From the NCBI RefSeq assembly GCF_014641595.1, contig NZ_BMIA01000002.1, positions 868,001 through 932,000 on the forward strand: a stretch of DNA of 64,000 bases, written 5' to 3'. Made by a program: the position numbers and the translations under genes. Within the stretch, counting starts at the first letter, position 1. Each line of letters begins with the position of its first letter. The notes below the pieces were generated by a model. The model had not been told where the DNA came from. It ran no database searches and worked only from the letters and a program-made list of their open reading frames with translations. Below are positions 1 through 7,783 of this stretch, one piece after another. Source of the stretch: Dyadobacter endophyticus (GTDB taxonomy: Bacteria > Bacteroidota > Bacteroidia > Cytophagales > Spirosomataceae).

Positions 1-2790
1 ATAAATCTGCCGGCCCTGGTTGAAAAGGATCAGATCATTGCCTTTCAGGCTCGTGGCAACGACAGCCTGTTTTTCCCTTTTTACATTCTCCCCCTTCAAA
101 TGCGCCTCGGCCGCTTCGAACGCGTGGATTGTCCAGTCGTCAAGTTCCATTTTTTTGGCTTCCGCTAAAATCGGCAATCCTTTTTCTTTACCGATCCACG
201 ATGCTGCTACAATGGCCATCAACCGCACGCGGCTATTCTCGTCACGCGCCGCCTGCATCAGCAGATCGGCCTGATCGGGCACCTGGTGGCCTGTGTAGCG
301 CACCACCTGCACCGCCGCGGCACGTGCGTGGTAGTCTTTTGCTTTCAATACCTGCTTCAACAACTTCTGATCTACTTTGTCCATACCCCAGCTCACCCAA
401 AGACCTTCCAGCAAATGGTGCTCGTAACGCGGGTCTTTTTTGTCCAGACCAGCCACCCAGGTATTCAGTTTGGCCAAAACCTGCGACGCGTCGCGCCCGC
501 GCAATTCGCGGCGGGTGCGGTAGCGGGTGCGGTATTCCGGAAGTTTAAGGTTATTCAACAGTTCATCGATACTCGCCCCATCGACCTTCGCGGGCGTCAC
601 GAGCGGGCGCGAAGGGTAGGTAATGCGGTAGATACGCCCGTGAGAGTGGTCACGCAACGGGTCACGCGCATTGTGCTGCATGTGGCCTATGAGGATATTA
701 TGCCAGTCGATCACGTACAATGAGCCATCGGGGGCAAATTCCATATCCACCGGGCGGAAATTGCGGTCTTCGCTGACCACCAGGTCCTGGCGATGATGGC
801 TCTTGTAACCGGTACCTTCGTCGGTAAGGGTATGTTCTTTTGTTCCAAGAAAACCGATCGTATTGTTGATCAGGAAATCACCCTGGATATCATCCGGGAA
901 ATGACGGCTCGACACGAATTCGAGACCCGATGTCGGACGAACGCGGTGTTTGTCCTCCACCAGCTGCACCGATTTGTGCGTTGCTTCACCGTAACGCGGC
1001 AAAACACTGCCAGGTAGCATCCAGCGAACGTCCGGGCTTGATGTTTCAGCGAAAAATGGCTGTCCCCAATCATCGAAAGCGATACCCCACGGGTTCGGGA
1101 TCGAAAGCTGGGCAGTCCGTTCCAGTTTTTTCAATTGCGGTGCATAACGGTAGAAACCGCCATTGGTTGCACGTACTGGTCCGTAAGACGTCTCTACATT
1201 GGTATGCAGGAAAACACCTTCACCGGAGTAGATAGCACCCGATGGGTCCACCGTAAATGCATGGCTGTTGTGGTGCGTATCGTGGTCGTCGAAACCGCTC
1301 AGCAGGATTTCTTCCTTGTCGGCCTTTCCATCGCCATTTGTATCGGTCAGCAGTTTCAGGTTGGTACCCTGCGAGACGTAAACACCTTCTTTGGCAATTT
1401 CAAAACCCAATGGCAAATGCAGGCCATCTGCGAAGACGGTTTGCTTGTCGGCTTTACCGTCGTTATTGGTATCCTCAAAAATGATAATCTTGTCGTTCGG
1501 CTTCGAATCGCCGGGTTTATAATGCGGGTAACTAGGCATCGTAGCAACCCAAAGGCGGCCCTTATTATCGAACGACATCTGCATCGGTTTCGCCAGGTCA
1601 GGGAATTCCTGCTCCGAGGCAAAAAGCTCGATTTTATAGCCTTCCGGCACTTTCAACTTCGCCAATGCCTCATTTCCGTACAAATAAGTGAGGCTACCAT
1701 TTTTTTCAGGGTTAAAATTGGTTTTTACCTGAGGCAATGTCCTGGTATTTTTATCAGCCGCAGCCAGATCCGTTTTCTCGCCCTTTGAAGCAGCAAGCCA
1801 GATTGCCTGGTCACGAATGTCGGTCAACTGGCGGATTTTCTCAATTTCGGCAGGATAGTTATCCGGTCCGAAGGGATTGTACCGGCGGCCATAGACGTGT
1901 ACCCCGTTCGGGATTTTGAAGTCGTTGTGCCACATCCAGTTTTTTTCGTCCACGGCGGCATGCACCAGCTCTCTGTTTTTGGCTTTTTCAGCGGCTTTTC
2001 CAAAGATTTTATCAACCAGTAAAACACCCAGTTTCTTATAACCTTCCGCGTTCAGCTGAGAACCGTCGATCGTGAGGTCCTCTTTCGTTTCGGCATACCA
2101 CTTTTGAGAAGGGGCGAATGCGTCAACGAAAAGAACTTTATTCTGGTCGGCCACTTCCTTCATTGCTTTGGTATACAAAAGGAGATTTTCGTTCTCCTTC
2201 TTGCCATTCGGCAGATCATATTTAGCAGAAAGGTCTTCAAAAGCGATCGGCGAGACGACCACCAGTTGAGGTGCCGAGGTGCCGTTATACTTCTGCTGTA
2301 ATGTCCATTTAATGAAAGCATCCAGCTCTGCCTTGTAGTTGGCCAGGCCGGCTTTCCCTTCAAAAGATTCATTATACCCGAAAAAGGAAATAATAACGTC
2401 CGTTTTTAAGCGGGTGAGCCATTGATCGGGCGTTTCCAGGTGGCCCTCACTTTGCGAAGGATTGGCAAGTTCGGTCTGGAATTTCTCAGCTCCGGGGAAC
2501 GCCCACGGCGTGTTGCGGCTCGCATGCGGGCGGAAGCCGGGCGTATCGCCCCCGTCACACATATTGCGGATAACAAGGTTATCGTCCGGGTAACGCATAT
2601 ACAATTCCGTTTCGAAATTGTCATAATTCATCATCCGGGAACCGAGGTTATTACCTATCAGGGAAATGTGCGTTCCCTTGCCGATTTTGACCGGCGCGGG
2701 CTGATTCAACTGGAACGCGCTGAATGCAATAACTGCCAGTCCAAATGCAATAAGCAAAAAATAAACGCTGATTTTTTTGGGTTTAGACAT
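1..2790 (-). CDS. SGNH-like domain fused to membrane-bound dehydrogenase-type beta-propeller (partial, 3' end off window)
   Basis: The frame is open from an ATG at 2790 to the window edge, 930 codons, so the C-terminus is missing. Residues 8-24 are a hydrophobic signal or anchor. Residues about 35-260 have an SGNH-hydrolase layout (GNNLGSRM near 46-53, GYNE near 137, DGSQLNAEGY near 241). Residues about 375-740 match the putative membrane-bound dehydrogenase propeller (TIGR02604 type: VPEGYKIELFA, then DxNxDGKADK repeats). HEAT-like helices follow. Relatives usually end in a CxxCH cytochrome c domain, which would lie outside the window. The SGNH block I serine and block V histidine look replaced (N and Q), so that domain may be non-catalytic. 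It lies 43 nt downstream of the ThuA gene, probably in one operon. Likely periplasmic; substrate unknown. Confidence 0.85.
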   Translation of the reverse strand, partial: MSKPKKISVYFLLIAFGLAVIAFSAFQLNQPAPVKIGKGTHISLIGNNLGSRMMNYDNFETELYMRYPDDNLVIRNMCDGGDTPGFRPHASRNTPWAFPGAEKFQTELANPSQSEGHLETPDQWLTRLKTDVIISFFGYNESFEGKAGLANYKAELDAFIKWTLQQKYNGTSAPQLVVVSPIAFEDLSAKYDLPNGKKENENLLLYTKAMKEVADQNKVLFVDAFAPSQKWYAETKEDLTIDGSQLNAEGYKKLGVLLVDKIFGKAAEKAKNRELVHAAVDEKNWMWHNDFKIPNGVHVYGRRYNPFGPDNYPAEIEKIRQLTDIRDQAIWLAASKGEKTDLAAADKNTRTLPQVKTNFNPEKNGSLTYLYGNEALAKLKVPEGYKIELFASEQEFPDLAKPMQMSFDNKGRLWVATMPSYPHYKPGDSKPNDKIIIFEDTNNDGKADKQTVFADGLHLPLGFEIAKEGVYVSQGTNLKLLTDTNGDGKADKEEILLSGFDDHDTHHNSHAFTVDPSGAIYSGEGVFLHTNVETSYGPVRATNGGFYRYAPQLKKLERTAQLSIPNPWGIAFDDWGQPFFAETSSPDVRWMLPGSVLPRYGEATHKSVQLVEDKHRVRPTSGLEFVSSRHFPDDIQGDFLINNTIGFLGTKEHTLTDEGTGYKSHHRQDLVVSEDRNFRPVDMEFAPDGSLYVIDWHNILIGHMQHNARDPLRDHSHGRIYRITYPSRPLVTPAKVDGASIDELLNNLKLPEYRTRYRTRRELRGRDASQVLAKLNTWVAGLDKKDPRYEHHLLEGLWVSWGMDKVDQKLLKQVLKAKDYHARAAAVQVVRYTGHQVPDQADLLMQAARDENSRVRLMAIVAASWIGKEKGLPILAEAKKMELDDWTIHAFEAAEAHLKGENVKREKQAVVATSLKGNDLILFNQGRQIY

Positions 2791-2833
2791 TTGAAAAGAT
2801 TTTAGGTTGGGTTCTGGTAGCGTTATTTGAAAG

Positions 2834-3715
2834 TTACTTGGCTTCGCGATATGGGACCTGGATATTCATTTTCCCTTTCCATTCTTTCGGAATTTTCAGG
2901 CCCAGTTCATAGTGGATGGCATTGATAATGAGCCGCTGGAATGGTTCGAGCTGAAAATCTTCCGGGTGCCCGAGCGTTGTCATGAACACTTTGCCGCCAA
3001 ACGAGTTAGTACCCGTCCAGGCAACGGGATTTTCGATCGCCTCTTTATCAGGGTCCACCGATTTACCCATCAACAACCAGGTCGAACCTTTGGTAGGATA
3101 GTCGGGCAGCACGCGGTACAACCACGAGCGGGCGTGGAACGGACCTTTTACGCCGGTCAGGATTGGATTTTTGGCTTGCTCAGGAATCACGGTCACGTCC
3201 GTGCTGCTCTTATGCCCATAATGCGTATGTTTGGCCGCTCCGCCCCATCCCGGAGGGGCATTCAAAGCAAACTCGCCGAATGCATTCCATTTTTCGCTTT
3301 CATGTCCTTTCGGGAAGTTGAATGCATGGGTGGTTGTGCGGAAGCCCATCACAGGCTTGCCGGTTTTTAGATATGCTTCGATAAGCGCAAGCTGATCGGG
3401 CGGCAACTGACGCCAGCGGAGGTAAAAAACCGCCAAATCCGCATCCTTCAATGCTTCGAGGCCCGGTATGTTCTTCTCGCTGTTATGATCGGGATAGGCT
3501 TTGAGGACGATCGTGCGCATGCCGTAGTTCTTTTCGAGCTCGGCCGCCACGATCGGCAGCGTTTCTTCGCCACTGTATTCATGATCGCCCGTGACGAACA
3601 CAACCAGCGGAGCTTTTTTGTCTTTTTTAGAGGATTGCGCGATCGACAAATGTGCACTGACCATCACTGCAAATGCTGCCAGAACAGCGCAAATGCAGAA
3701 TTGTTTCAATTTCAT
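2834..3715 (-). CDS. ThuA-domain secreted protein
   Basis: A 293-residue protein. It has an N-terminal signal peptide (MKLKQFCICAVLAAFAVMVS..., probable cleavage near SIAQ) and a ThuA-like class I glutamine-amidotransferase fold: VVFVTGDHEYSGEE at the start of the mature part, then LAVFYLRWRQLP, GKPVMGFRTTTHAF and GKVFMTTLGHPEDF. ThuA proteins are tied to trehalose or other carbohydrate use, and the family's catalytic role is still poorly defined. The start at 3715 is chosen because the signal peptide begins there; an in-frame ATG at 3736 would add seven residues (MNLNPFT). It is followed after 43 nt by the SGNH/dehydrogenase fusion, a pairing that fits a secreted sugar-processing operon. Confidence 0.88.
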   Translation of the reverse strand: MKLKQFCICAVLAAFAVMVSAHLSIAQSSKKDKKAPLVVFVTGDHEYSGEETLPIVAAELEKNYGMRTIVLKAYPDHNSEKNIPGLEALKDADLAVFYLRWRQLPPDQLALIEAYLKTGKPVMGFRTTTHAFNFPKGHESEKWNAFGEFALNAPPGWGGAAKHTHYGHKSSTDVTVIPEQAKNPILTGVKGPFHARSWLYRVLPDYPTKGSTWLLMGKSVDPDKEAIENPVAWTGTNSFGGKVFMTTLGHPEDFQLEPFQRLIINAIHYELGLKIPKEWKGKMNIQVPYREAK

Positions 3716-3864
3716 GGTGAAAGGATTAAGGTTCAAGCTTTATGAGCAAAGGGGTATATTGAGAAGACTGTTTAGTGCAAATTTTCCCCTAGTTAATGAT
3801 AAATGAAATATAACGTATCCTGTGTTGTCCTGCTTTGGGTAATACCAATGGCACATCACAGCTT

Positions 3865-4389
3865 TCAGATGACCAATTTGTCCTTTTCGGTCGGTGTGAA
3901 GTATCGTTTACGGACGTCATCGAAAATGAACAAGATGAGAAACAGATGTTTGTAAAGAGCTACTTTCTCCTCGTCTCCGGCCCATTCTTCAAGCCTGGCC
4001 TTCAATTCCCTGAAATTTAATTGACTGAGTTCGGGGAATTCCGAGGCAATTTTAAGCAGTTTGTCACGCTGCTGCTGCAACGTTTGAACCTGTTGTTCTG
4101 TATCCTCAAACGACTGTTCACCACTTTTATGTCTTTTAATTGGTGGGCAGAAATAGACTGAACACGTGTGAGGGCGGGGTTTATCATAAATCGTGCAACA
4201 TGTCGAAAAATGGTGGCACGGGAGGTTGAAAAACAATGTTTCCTTAATTTTCAAAGTGACCATTCCGCAATCATCGGCCACTTTCCTATCCGCTTCATCC
4301 CGAACGAAGCCTCTCGCAAACAACGTACCATCACAGCACATTCCGCAGCTCACACACAACTCCGAAACCTCCTTTTCGCTATTCGACAT
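3865..4389 (-). CDS. YkgJ-type cysteine-cluster protein (putative zinc/iron binding)
   Basis: A 174-residue cytoplasmic protein. The N-terminal CVSCGMCCDG cluster and the later PCHHFSTCCTIYDKPRPHTC plus CxVYFCPP give the conserved cysteine and histidine set of the YkgJ / CxxCxxCC family (PF03692), thought to bind Zn or an Fe-S centre. The C-terminal half is charged and helical (EQQVQTLQQQRDKLLKIA). Its biochemical role is not known. It is a single gene with gaps of about 150 nt on both sides. Confidence 0.8.
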   Translation of the reverse strand: MSNSEKEVSELCVSCGMCCDGTLFARGFVRDEADRKVADDCGMVTLKIKETLFFNLPCHHFSTCCTIYDKPRPHTCSVYFCPPIKRHKSGEQSFEDTEQQVQTLQQQRDKLLKIASEFPELSQLNFRELKARLEEWAGDEEKVALYKHLFLILFIFDDVRKRYFTPTEKDKLVI

Positions 4390-4544
4390 ATCAAGTTAGA
4401 ATGAAGACCGGTAATTTTAGCGATAATACTTCAAAACTCCAATCCGCTCAGTATTGTCCTTTCGACACCAGGCATTCAGGAATGGATGCTTGGTTTGGTT
4501 GATAATGATATCTCAATCCAAATTGGTACATTTTCGCCAAACTA

Positions 4545-4871
4545 TCACATTGGAACAATCTTAAACAATCTATTATTCCTGAAGATCAATTCATACCGTT
4601 GCAACACAACAGTATCGCCCGAAAAATCCACGTATTCAAAAAAAGGATGCTGCCGAACGCATTTCTCAATCTGCCTCTTCGAGAAATTAGTGGTGTTCAC
4701 AATGCAGACAATCGCTGCCAGCTCTTCTTCTGTCCTTTTGTAACCATCCTGCATGTAGGTAATCGTGAATGCCTGATCTGTAACGATGTACCCGGCACCT
4801 GCAATCGCGACCATCAGCACAAGTCCGGCCAAAAAACCAAAAATTGATTTCTGCTTTTTGCTAAAAGGCAT
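4545..4871 (-). CDS. small single-pass membrane protein, function unknown
   Basis: A 108-residue protein read from the ATG at 4871; a TTG five codons upstream is a weaker option. Residues about 5-28 are a transmembrane segment (KKQKSIFGFLAGLVLMVAIAGAGYIV). The soluble part contains two cysteines (IVCIVNTT, EKCVRQHPFF) and a compact hydrophobic tail. No family is recognised. It reads like a real protein but nothing in its context gives a role. Confidence 0.6.
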   Translation of the reverse strand: MPFSKKQKSIFGFLAGLVLMVAIAGAGYIVTDQAFTITYMQDGYKRTEEELAAIVCIVNTTNFSKRQIEKCVRQHPFFEYVDFSGDTVVLQRYELIFRNNRLFKIVPM

Positions 4872-4943
4872 TTTGACAAGTATCAAAAAAGTTGAAGGCT
4901 AGTTTGCTTGGCACCTATCGAAATGATGAAGCTGTTGCATTGA

Positions 4944-5294
4944 TCATCCTTGTAAATGCTCTTTCAATTCTTCTTTCAGTGCATAATAGTATCTCAATTT
5001 ATGCACAATAATATCCTTCTCCGTGATTCGCGGCCGGGTGTTTCGCGGCGGATCGTAATCACCTCCGACCACGGTTATCTGGATCGTATCGCCGGGTCGT
5101 AACTCCGTTTTTAGCCAGTCCACATGTACGTCGTCAACACTGTCGAGCCCACTTATCGTAATGTCTAGCTCCTCCTCAAAACTATCTCTCCGCAGTACAG
5201 CATTTAAAATACAGGTTACGACATAGTTTTCTGCACCTAAACCCGCCCGAATCGGCTGTTCATCGTTTATCTTAACTTCAAAACCGTGCCCCAT
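4944..5294 (-). CDS. hypothetical protein
   Basis: A 116-residue acidic soluble protein from the ATG at 5294. A TTG at 5309 would extend it by five residues and make it overlap the upstream small frame by 4 nt. It contains a region with alternating hydrophobic residues (DTIQITVVGGDY) and a charged helical C-terminus (IIVHKLRYYYALKEELKEHL). No family is recognised; the size and shape would suit a small partner or immunity-like protein, but that is only a guess. Confidence 0.5.
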   Translation of the reverse strand: MGHGFEVKINDEQPIRAGLGAENYVVTCILNAVLRRDSFEEELDITISGLDSVDDVHVDWLKTELRPGDTIQITVVGGDYDPPRNTRPRITEKDIIVHKLRYYYALKEELKEHLQG

Positions 5295-5305
5295 TTTTGT
5301 ATTAA

Positions 5306-5518
5306 TCAAATTCTTAACAAACGTTTGGTCTTGCTGAATGCTTGAAGGAGCTTATGATTACTTCGTGGATCTGGAAAATCCCCAAAGGACCGTTGCTTGG
5401 GATACCCGTTTCGAATCTCAAAATTATTCAACGCTGGCACTTCAATCGTCAGGAAATCACAAGCATACGATGAATAGGTTCTCCAAAAATAGCCTTCCGG
5501 AACCGGCCTTAAATCCAT
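5306..5518 (-). CDS. possible small protein, 70 aa
   Basis: The frame starts at an ATG directly preceded by an in-frame TAA and ends in a TGA that overlaps a TTG start of the next frame (positions 5306-5309), a layout seen in coupled genes. The residues look protein-like (CDFLTIEVPALNNFEIRNGY). There is no recognised domain. It may instead be the decayed 3' end of a longer gene. Of the six frames in this stretch it is the most gene-like. Confidence 0.3.
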   Translation of the reverse strand: MDLRPVPEGYFWRTYSSYACDFLTIEVPALNNFEIRNGYPKQRSFGDFPDPRSNHKLLQAFSKTKRLLRI

Positions 5519-5651
5519 TTAAGCATCCTGCCAAAAGTAAAATAACCGAATCCACCTCCCTAAAAGGCGATACTTGCAACGGAAATTACTTTATGAGGAA
5601 GACAATTCGTCGGAGAAATGAATCGCTATACAGGCTAAGTTACCTATCGGA

Positions 5652-6389
5652 TCACAAAAACCGAAACCCAAGCGTGACCGAGAACCGTGAAAGGTCCACA
5701 CTGTCATCCTTCGACAAATGCAATGTCTCCGTGCTGAACTCGGTTTTGCGTTGAAGGCGGTAGATGGCGCCCATCATGGCGGTTCCGGTGAGGTTGAGGG
5801 CGAATTTGGGACTAATGGGTTGCTCAATTCCTACGCTGACGCCCCAATTCATCGTTTTGCCTGAGAATGTGAGCGGCTGGGCGAGCACGACACTTCTATT
5901 TTCGTACGGTTGATAGCCGAGCAGCAATGAGGTGAGGATAGCTGTTTTGCCGTTTTTTAGAAACGACCGGTGGATCAACGCGCCACTCAGGTGCTGGATA
6001 GTTACCTTTTCGCTTTGTACGCTGTCCATTTTAGCATTACCCTTGTACATTTCATAACGCAAACCAAGGCCGACGTGCTTCCAGGGGAAATAAGCGATAT
6101 CGCCGCCGAATGCGATGCCGGATTTGAGGTCTTTGATGTATTCCTGCTCGTCGTGGCTGAATACCATTCCTGCGCGGAACAAGCGGTAGGCATAGCCGCC
6201 ATTCAGGCCGAAACTCCAACGCGGAATGTTGTTTTCCTTCGTTACCTTTTTCCGTATGGCCGGTTTTACAGGCTTATCCATCACCTCTTCCCGGTCCTTC
6301 CTCCATTCGGTGATGGAGGCTTCCTGGGCGCTGGCACTTTGGCCGAGCATACCCAAAACCATTAACAAAGCGGCAAACGATCTGACCAT
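5652..6389 (-). CDS. outer-membrane beta-barrel protein
   Basis: A 245-residue protein with a signal peptide ending at QSASAQ (about residue 21). A charged linker follows (REEVMDKPVKPAIRKKV), then a series of amphipathic strands (WSFGLNGGYAYRLF, VGLGLRYEMYKG, MNWGVSVGIEQPI, FALNLTGTAMMGAIYRL). It ends in an aromatic-rich strand (SRFSVTLGFRFL), typical of small Bacteroidota barrels with terminal Phe. Function unknown. It lies downstream of the locus 1 haloperoxidase on the same strand, 80 nt away, but probably forms its own unit. Confidence 0.7.
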   Translation of the reverse strand: MVRSFAALLMVLGMLGQSASAQEASITEWRKDREEVMDKPVKPAIRKKVTKENNIPRWSFGLNGGYAYRLFRAGMVFSHDEQEYIKDLKSGIAFGGDIAYFPWKHVGLGLRYEMYKGNAKMDSVQSEKVTIQHLSGALIHRSFLKNGKTAILTSLLLGYQPYENRSVVLAQPLTFSGKTMNWGVSVGIEQPISPKFALNLTGTAMMGAIYRLQRKTEFSTETLHLSKDDSVDLSRFSVTLGFRFL

Positions 6390-6469
6390 TACTTGCGGAA
6401 CGCGGCGATTTTAAGAACCCAAAACTACTATTTTCGGGTCATATTCAGCCTTCCGATTCTCAGAAATTG

Positions 6470-7783
6470 TCATATTGCGGGTTTCACACCGGCCTTTTTG
6501 AGTTTTTCAAGGATGAATGTGCCAATGGCCCTGCCTTGCTCCTGGCCGTTTTCGATGGCATCGCGGAAATGGATCCCGCCGTAAAGACGCGAAACCGCAG
6601 CCTCCTCCGAGGCCTGGCGGAATGATTTAAAATCCCTTACCGGCAACTCGAATATGACTTCGGTGTCGTCCCGGAAAGTGAAATTATCGCCCAGCAAAAA
6701 GGTGAGTGTTTCTGCAACAGCTGTCGAAACTACGCTATGCCCGCTGGTGTATTCGGGGAAGGGCGGGGTTTGCAACAGCGGCTGCCACTGCGGATCGAAG
6801 AGCCGGTTGATAACCGTCTCAGGCCTTACCCGGTTGCTGCGGTACTTCTCGTCCCAGCAACTGATGAACGCGTCCATGAGTGTTGCGGCCACGAGCGAAT
6901 GTACCATAATGCCTTTATCGAGATCGAGTTTGGCTTTGGAGCTGGCAATGCCGGTAATGTTCATCCAGTGACCGCCCGGGCTGATTTTCTTGAACCCGAT
7001 ATTCATGTGCCCCGAAGTATTGATCGCAAACGGGTTACAATCCCAGTACGAAGCAATGAAGCGTTGCTGCTCCGTCAGGTTTTTGCCTACCTCATAAACC
7101 TCTTTTGCCAACTTGTAAAAAGCACTGCTACTATCCTTACTGAATTCCACCGGCCGCTTTGGAACGAACTGGCCGCAGGAATCTATCAGTACCGGGCGAA
7201 TCGTTTTCCAATGCGGCTCTACGCCCTCGATATAACCTGGCGGGGTCGGGTACCAGTATGCGTCCCCTTTCTTCGGACGGTACCGCAGGCGCGTGCTGAG
7301 TTTGAGATAACCATCCGTAGAGGCGTCGGCGGCGACTTTTTTTGCCACCTCCTGTGCCACGGCGATCGATTTGTCGATCGTCGCCTGCGAATGCCCTTCC
7401 CGCAGCAGCGCGATGATCAGCTTTTTCTGGTCCTCTTCGAGCATATAGCCGGATGGGATAATAATCCGCCCCGTTTCGAGAATGCAATACAGTGCCGCGA
7501 TCCGGTAATCATAATCCTTCGTGCCGATTGCAACAGGGTTAATGCTTTTTGTAAAATTAGTAGGAGCTATAATCTGCTTGTTGTTCCGGGCTACGATCTC
7601 GTGCGCGCCCAGGAGACAATAGGTGTAAAAACGGCTCGCCGCGGGCGGGTTCACCACATCGTGGATCATCACCATAGTTACCGAAAACACAGCCGGCTGC
7701 AAATGCTTACGCAGCTCCTCTCCGGCTGGTTTGGCAAAAACAGATTGGCTAAATATCAAAAGGAAGAGCAGGGTCCGGCGCAT
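6470..7783 (-). CDS. vanadium-dependent haloperoxidase / PAP2-family secreted enzyme
   Basis: A 437-residue protein with a signal peptide (MRRTLLFLLIFSQSVFA). It carries the vanadate/phosphate site of the VHPO-PAP2 superfamily: K-x6-RP (KYRSNRVRP), an SGH core (PEYTSGHSVVSTA) and SR-x5-H (SRLYGGIHFRDA). The family comprises halide oxidases that use vanadate and H2O2, and acid phosphatases built on the same fold; sequence alone does not decide which this is. The ATG at 7783 shares one base with the TGA of the VCBS gene (TGATG; an in-frame GTG at 7786 is possible), so translation is probably coupled. It is the last gene of the locus 1 operon. Confidence 0.87.
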   Translation of the reverse strand: MRRTLLFLLIFSQSVFAKPAGEELRKHLQPAVFSVTMVMIHDVVNPPAASRFYTYCLLGAHEIVARNNKQIIAPTNFTKSINPVAIGTKDYDYRIAALYCILETGRIIIPSGYMLEEDQKKLIIALLREGHSQATIDKSIAVAQEVAKKVAADASTDGYLKLSTRLRYRPKKGDAYWYPTPPGYIEGVEPHWKTIRPVLIDSCGQFVPKRPVEFSKDSSSAFYKLAKEVYEVGKNLTEQQRFIASYWDCNPFAINTSGHMNIGFKKISPGGHWMNITGIASSKAKLDLDKGIMVHSLVAATLMDAFISCWDEKYRSNRVRPETVINRLFDPQWQPLLQTPPFPEYTSGHSVVSTAVAETLTFLLGDNFTFRDDTEVIFELPVRDFKSFRQASEEAAVSRLYGGIHFRDAIENGQEQGRAIGTFILEKLKKAGVKPAI

